Positions 15,740 through 20,144 of a stretch of 20,144 bases of DNA are shown here, in pieces; position 1 is the stretch's first letter, and the number at the start of each line of letters is the position of its first letter. Under the pieces are notes generated by a model. It was not told the origin of the DNA and ran no database searches. It saw only the letters and a list, made by a program, of their open reading frames with translations. This DNA is from Chloroflexota bacterium (GTDB lineage Bacteria; Chloroflexota; Dehalococcoidia; Dehalococcoidales; RBG-16-60-22). The stretch covers positions 1 to 20,144 of the forward strand of contig JACZSH010000011.1 in NCBI GenBank assembly GCA_022574315.1. The letters are read 5' to 3'. A program made the position numbers and the translations under genes.

Positions 15740-17956
15740 GAAACACTGAAGCTAATTATTAATGGTCAAAACGTTGAAACCGACCCCGGGACGACGGTGC
15801 TGGAAGCAGCCCTGGCCGCCGGCATTTACATCCCCACCCTGTGCTATCACCCGCAGCTAACTCCGGACGGTTCCTGCCGTCTCTGCCTGGTGGATATCAA
15901 GGGCAGGGAAGAACCGGCCATCGCCTGCGACACCAAAGCCGCCCAGGGGATGATAGTTAGGACAGATTCGCCCCGACTGCAGGAAGAACGGCGGGAGGCC
16001 CTGAAAAAAGTGCTTGCCTACCACCCGTGTGAGTGCTTAATCTGCGACCGGCGCGAGCGCTGCCAGCCGTATGACGTCTGCCTGCGCAACGTGGCGGTGG
16101 CCGAACGCTGCGTGCTCTGTCCTTATAACAGTCAGTGTGAACTGCAGCAGGTGGTGGACTACATCGGCCTGGAGGGTGAAGAGGTGACCTGGACACACCG
16201 CCGGCTGCCGGTGGACCGAGACAACGCCCTCTTCGAGCGAGACTACAATCTGTGCATCAGCTGCGCCCGGTGTGTAGCCGCCTGCAAAGAGGTGAGGGGC
16301 ATCGAAGCCATCAAGATGGTGGAGCATGAGGACGGGCGCTGGCCGGAGCCAACCGATGGTAAATCGCTGGTTAAGTCGGGGTGCAAATATTGCTGTGCCT
16401 GCGTGGAGGTCTGTCCCACCGGGGCGCTGATTGACAAGGACGCCAAATGGCAGCCGGAGATTAACCGGCAGAAGCTGACCAACCCGTGCAGTTACGCCTG
16501 CCCGGCCCACATTGATGTCCCGCGCTACGTCCGGCTCTGCGGCGAGGGTAAGTTTGCCGAATCACTGGCCGTAATCAGGGAAAAGGTGCCTTTCCCGGGT
16601 GTCCTCGGGCGGGTCTGTATCCATCCCTGCGAGACGGCCTGCCGTCGTGATGGGCTGGATGAAGCTATTTCAATCAAGTTTCTGAAATGGGCATCGGCGG
16701 AACGTGACGACCGGCAGTGGAAAAAGCGCGCCAAGTCATCACCGTCCACCGGCAAAAAAGTGGGCGTAATAGGTTCCGGTCCGGCCGGTCTGACCGCCGC
16801 CTTCTACCTGGCCAAGCAGGGACACGGGGTCACCGTTTTTGAAGCCCTCCCCGAACCGGGCGGCATGATGCGGGTGGGCATCCCCGACTACCGCCTGCCT
16901 CCGGAAAAACTGAACGATGAAATCAACGAGATAAAGGCCGCCGGGGTGGACCTCCAGTTGAATACCCGGATTGAGTCTATCGATAGTCTGTTCGAGCAGG
17001 GTTTTGACGCCGTTTTCGCCGGTCCCGGAGCGCACCGCGGCATGAAGATGGGGGTGGACGGAGAAGACAGCCCCGGCGTGTTTGACGGCGCCACTTTCCT
17101 GAGGGAGATAAACCTGGGCAAGAAACTGGATACCGGAGACCGGGTGGCCGTCATCGGCGGCGGCAACGTGGCTATTGACGCCGCCCGAGTTTCTCTCCGC
17201 CTCGGCGCCAGGCACGTGACCATCGTTTACCGCCGCACGCGGGCGGAAATGCCCGCCAGTCCGGAGGAAATAGAAGCCGCCCTGGAAGAAGGGATAGAGA
17301 TACTGTTCCTGGCGGCACCGGTTAAAATGGAACGGGAAGGCAAGAAAGTAATCCTGAAGTGCGACCGGATGGAGCTCGGTGAGCCTGACGCCAGCGGGCG
17401 AAGGCGACCGGTGCCGATAAAAGACAGCCAGTTCGCCACCCCGTTTGACTCCGTAATCGCCGCCATCGGCCAGGTGCCGGATATTCCGGAAGGGTTCAAC
17501 CTGAAGCTGGGCAGAGGCAACGTCATCGTCACCAACCGGGATACCATGGCGACCAGCCGGAAAGGTGTCTGGGCAGGAGGGGACGCGGTGAGCGGACCGG
17601 CCTCCGTAATTGAGGCAATCGAAGCCGGCAGAAAAGCCGCCTCCGCAATCGATAAATACCTCGGAGGCACCGGAGATATCGAAGAAGTACTGACCGGAGA
17701 CAGCAAGTTCAACCCCTGCGTGGGCAAGGCAGAAGGCTTTTATGACTGGACAAGGGTCATCATGCCGGCGCTACCGGTCAAACAGCGGGAAGGCAACTTT
17801 ACCGAGGTTGAGCTAGGCCTGGACGACCCGGCCGGCATCCTGGAAGGCCAGCGCTGCCTGCAGTGCGCCGTCAGGTGTCTGCTGACACCGCCGCCGCTGC
17901 CGCCAAAATTAGGAAAGAGCACCTATCAGCAGCGCGAGAAGATATCAGTTAAATGA
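15737..17956 (+). CDS. fdhB: NADP-linked formate dehydrogenase beta subunit, GltD-like
   Basis: A 739-aa flavin and iron-sulfur protein that probably passes electrons between NADPH and FdhA. From the N-terminus: a [2Fe-2S] domain (C36, C47, C50, C64); a NuoG-type His-Cys segment with an extra cysteine-rich insertion (H96, C98, C100, C103, C109, C115, C125, C128, C134); two [4Fe-4S] motifs (CISCARCVAAC and CKYCCACVEVC); and a GltD-like half. That half has a Fe-S helical domain (NPCSYACPAHIDVPRY), an FAD loop VIGSGPAGLTAA near residue 343 and a nucleotide loop VIGGGNVAIDAARV near 471 followed by VYRRTRAEMP. It ends with a CLQCAVRC motif. The architecture matches Moorella thermoacetica FdhB as I recall it. 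NADPH rather than NADH is inferred from the GltD-type arginines. Its stop overlaps the fdhA start by four bases (ATGA), which couples their translation. Confidence 0.88.
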   Translation: METLKLIINGQNVETDPGTTVLEAALAAGIYIPTLCYHPQLTPDGSCRLCLVDIKGREEPAIACDTKAAQGMIVRTDSPRLQEERREALKKVLAYHPCECLICDRRERCQPYDVCLRNVAVAERCVLCPYNSQCELQQVVDYIGLEGEEVTWTHRRLPVDRDNALFERDYNLCISCARCVAACKEVRGIEAIKMVEHEDGRWPEPTDGKSLVKSGCKYCCACVEVCPTGALIDKDAKWQPEINRQKLTNPCSYACPAHIDVPRYVRLCGEGKFAESLAVIREKVPFPGVLGRVCIHPCETACRRDGLDEAISIKFLKWASAERDDRQWKKRAKSSPSTGKKVGVIGSGPAGLTAAFYLAKQGHGVTVFEALPEPGGMMRVGIPDYRLPPEKLNDEINEIKAAGVDLQLNTRIESIDSLFEQGFDAVFAGPGAHRGMKMGVDGEDSPGVFDGATFLREINLGKKLDTGDRVAVIGGGNVAIDAARVSLRLGARHVTIVYRRTRAEMPASPEEIEAALEEGIEILFLAAPVKMEREGKKVILKCDRMELGEPDASGRRRPVPIKDSQFATPFDSVIAAIGQVPDIPEGFNLKLGRGNVIVTNRDTMATSRKGVWAGGDAVSGPASVIEAIEAGRKAASAIDKYLGGTGDIEEVLTGDSKFNPCVGKAEGFYDWTRVIMPALPVKQREGNFTEVELGLDDPAGILEGQRCLQCAVRCLLTPPPLPPKLGKSTYQQREKISVK

Positions 17957-20144
17957 CTAAAGAGATCAAACTGACCGTTGATGGGATTGAGGTCAGGACA
18001 AATGAGAACATTCCCCTCCTCGACGCGATTCTAGCCGCGGGTATCTATGTCCCCAATCTGTGCCATGACCCTGACCTGGAGCCGACTGGAGATTGCCGGC
18101 TCTGCGTGGTGGAAATCGAGGGATTGCCCGAGCTACCTACCGCATGTACCACACCGGCCTCAGCAGGTATGGTGGTAAGTACCAATACCTCACCACTAAA
18201 TAAAGCCCGCTGTGCGGCTCTCGCGCCCATCCTTGCCGAGCACCCCAGCGAGTGCCTCATCTGTGACCGCAGAGTGCGCTGCCAGCCTTTTGATATCTGT
18301 CTGCGCAATGTGGCGGTGACTGACCGCTGCGTGCTCTGCCCCAAGAATGGACACTGTGGTTTACAAGAGGTGGTTGACTATCTGGGCGATGTTAAGCTAC
18401 CTATTTCCTCCAAAACCAGGGCACTCCCGGTCGATGACAGCAACCCCTTCTTCAAGCTTGACCGCAACTACTGCATTCTCTGCCGCAAATGCGTCCGCGC
18501 CTGTAACGAGGTCACCATGGTGGGCGCCATCGAGATAGCTCAAAAGAGAGACCGCGAGCAGGTCAACCCCGTAAATAGTGACTTGCTATTTGAATCGATC
18601 TGCAAGTCCTGCGGCGAGTGCATGGTGCGCTGTCCGGTGGCCGCCCTGGTACCCAAGGAAACCAGGCGACCGAACCGGGAAGTAAAGACCACCTGCCCTT
18701 ACTGCGGCGTCGGCTGTCAAATATTCCTGGGAATGAAAGACGAACAGATAGTACAGGTACGCGGGGACAGGGACAATGATGTTAACGGCGGCCGCCTCTG
18801 CGTCAAAGGGCGGTTCGGCATTGCCGAGTTTGTCCAACATGAAGAACGCCTCAGCCACCCGCTGGTAAGACGGAACGGAGAGTTTACCGAGACGACCTGG
18901 GACGAGGCACTTGACGAGGTCGCCGCCAGGCTCGGCCAGTACCAGCCGGACGAGGTAGCCATCATCTCCTCAGCCAAGTGCACCAACGAAGAGAACTACG
19001 TCATGCAGAAACTGGGGCGGGCGGTACTGGGGACGCACAATATCGACCACTGCGCCCGTCTCTGTCATTCCCCCACCGTGGCCGGCCTGGTCACATCGTT
19101 CGGAAGCGGGGCAATGACCAATTCCCTGAATGACATCACCGATGCCGCCTGTATCCTGGCCATCGGCACCAATACCACCGAAGCCCACCCGGTAATCGGT
19201 TTTGAGATAAAGAAAGCGGTGCGCCAGGGGACCAAGCTCATCGTGGCCAACCCGCGCGAAATCGGCCTCGTCCGCCACGCCGATATCTGGCTACGGCAGC
19301 AACCGGGAACCGACGTCGCCCTGCTCATGGGAATGTGCCGGGTCATCGTCGATGAAGGACTGCTTGACGCTGCTTTCATCGCCGAGCGCGGCGAGAACTT
19401 TGACGCCTTCAAGGAATCGCTCAACAACTTTAACCTCGATGACGTGGCGCAGGTTACCGGAGTGCCCGCCGAAAAAATAGTTGCGGCCGCCCGGATGTTC
19501 GCCACCAGTAAGCCGGCGTCGCTCTTTTACGCCATGGGCATCACCCAGCATTCCCACGGCACGGATAACGTCATCGCCGTGGCCAACCTGGCCATGCTTA
19601 CCGGAAACGTGGGCAAGCCGGGGAGCGGGGTAAATCCGCTGCGCGGCCAGAACAACGTGCAGGGCGCCTGTGACATGGGTGCTTTGCCCAACGTCTACCC
19701 CGGTTACCAGGCGGTAACCAGCCAAGCGGTCAAGGAAAAGTTTGAGACGACCTGGGAACACGCCCTGCCGCCGACCCGGCCCGGGCTGACCATTACCGAG
19801 ATTTTCGAGGCGGCTGACCGCGGGCAAATCAAGGCTATCTATATCATGGGAGAGAACCCGGTGCTGTCTGACGCCGCAGCCAGTCACGTCGAAGAGGCGC
19901 TGGGCAAACTGGAGCTGCTGGTGGTGCAGGATATCTTTCTCACCGAGACGGCACGGCTGGCCCACATCGTCCTGCCCGGGGTAACTTTTGCCGAGAAAGA
20001 GGGCACTTTCACCAACACTGAACGAAGGGTGCAGATGGTAAGAAGGGCGATTGAGCCGGTGGGTAACGCCCGGCAGGACTGGTGGATTACCTGCCAGACC
20101 GGGCAGAAGATGGGCGGCCGGGGACTTGATTTTGAGGACCCGTC
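17953..20144 (+). CDS. fdhA: Formate dehydrogenase alpha subunit, Cys form, 3' truncated
   Basis: The frame stays open from ATG 17953 to the right edge: 730 codons of an expected 890 or so, so the C-terminal molybdopterin-binding part is missing. FdhA interconverts CO2 and formate at a Mo/W bis-pterin centre. The N-terminus carries a [2Fe-2S] domain (C37, C48, C51, C65), a His-Cys segment with inserted cysteines (H97, C101, C104, C110, C116, C126, C129, C135) and two [4Fe-4S] motifs. The catalytic domain has C248, C251, C255 and C283 for its cluster (CPYCGVGC, CVKGRFG). The active-site segment HCARLCHSPTVAGL has Cys371 (TGT at 19063) where Moorella FdhA has selenocysteine, followed by the conserved His372. 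Blocks YAMGITQHSHGTDNV and NPLRGQNNVQGACDMG confirm the NADP-FDH type. It is translationally coupled to fdhB. Confidence 0.94.
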   Translation, partial: MTKEIKLTVDGIEVRTNENIPLLDAILAAGIYVPNLCHDPDLEPTGDCRLCVVEIEGLPELPTACTTPASAGMVVSTNTSPLNKARCAALAPILAEHPSECLICDRRVRCQPFDICLRNVAVTDRCVLCPKNGHCGLQEVVDYLGDVKLPISSKTRALPVDDSNPFFKLDRNYCILCRKCVRACNEVTMVGAIEIAQKRDREQVNPVNSDLLFESICKSCGECMVRCPVAALVPKETRRPNREVKTTCPYCGVGCQIFLGMKDEQIVQVRGDRDNDVNGGRLCVKGRFGIAEFVQHEERLSHPLVRRNGEFTETTWDEALDEVAARLGQYQPDEVAIISSAKCTNEENYVMQKLGRAVLGTHNIDHCARLCHSPTVAGLVTSFGSGAMTNSLNDITDAACILAIGTNTTEAHPVIGFEIKKAVRQGTKLIVANPREIGLVRHADIWLRQQPGTDVALLMGMCRVIVDEGLLDAAFIAERGENFDAFKESLNNFNLDDVAQVTGVPAEKIVAAARMFATSKPASLFYAMGITQHSHGTDNVIAVANLAMLTGNVGKPGSGVNPLRGQNNVQGACDMGALPNVYPGYQAVTSQAVKEKFETTWEHALPPTRPGLTITEIFEAADRGQIKAIYIMGENPVLSDAAASHVEEALGKLELLVVQDIFLTETARLAHIVLPGVTFAEKEGTFTNTERRVQMVRRAIEPVGNARQDWWITCQTGQKMGGRGLDFEDP

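Noticed and set aside
19063..19065. Possible selenocysteine site in fdhA
   Set aside because: The codon is TGT, not TGA, and the frame is continuous, so this FdhA is a cysteine enzyme.

Overview
The window carries an almost complete Wood-Ljungdahl (reductive acetyl-CoA) gene cluster, preceded by the end of an unrelated AT-rich region. Thirteen consecutive plus-strand genes between 1109 and the right edge encode both branches of the pathway. They are packed with gaps of about 10-50 bases or a 4-base overlap, mostly behind good Shine-Dalgarno sites. The organism is a strict anaerobe fixing CO2/CO or oxidising acetate. The bacterial-type ACS with its N-terminal domain, the AcsC/AcsD corrinoid protein and the Moorella-like NADP formate dehydrogenase pair exclude a methanogen. 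Gene content and the formate-THF ligase subtype fit an uncultivated Chloroflexota lineage (Dehalococcoidia or relatives) or possibly a deltaproteobacterial-type anaerobe. That placement is inference.

Layout. Positions 1-739 (minus strand) hold the N-terminal 246 codons of a DUF2806-like protein, cut by the left edge, with a near-consensus promoter at 772-799. Positions 740-1108 are intergenic: two strong hairpins at 841-899 that resemble a dispersed palindromic repeat, a plus-strand promoter candidate at 982-1010 and two leader hairpins at 1018-1080. Then follow cooC (1109), fhs (1927), acsV/RACo (3721), a second cooC/acsF (5689), folD (6479), a 73-aa unknown protein (7379), acsD (7615), acsA (8592), acsB (10593), acsC (12814), acsE (14169), a DUF3786 protein (15073), fdhB (15737) and fdhA (17953, cut by the right edge).

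How the genes work together. FdhA/FdhB reduce CO2 to formate, probably with NADPH. Fhs makes formyl-THF, and FolD converts it through methenyl- to methylene-THF. A methylene-THF reductase is the one missing methyl-branch enzyme. AcsE moves the methyl group to the corrinoid protein AcsC/AcsD, which AcsV reactivates. AcsA reduces CO2 to CO, and AcsB joins CO, methyl and CoA into acetyl-CoA. The two CooC-type ATPases probably deliver nickel to AcsA and AcsB. All key metal ligands of AcsA, AcsB, AcsC, AcsV, FdhA and FdhB are visible.

Most notable oddities: acsV has no ATG/GTG/TTG where its ferredoxin domain begins, only ACG behind a good ribosome site; FdhA uses cysteine where Moorella has selenocysteine; FdhA and FdhB share a duplicated N-terminal module with an extra cysteine-rich insertion; and two uncharacterised proteins (73 aa and DUF3786) sit inside the operon.
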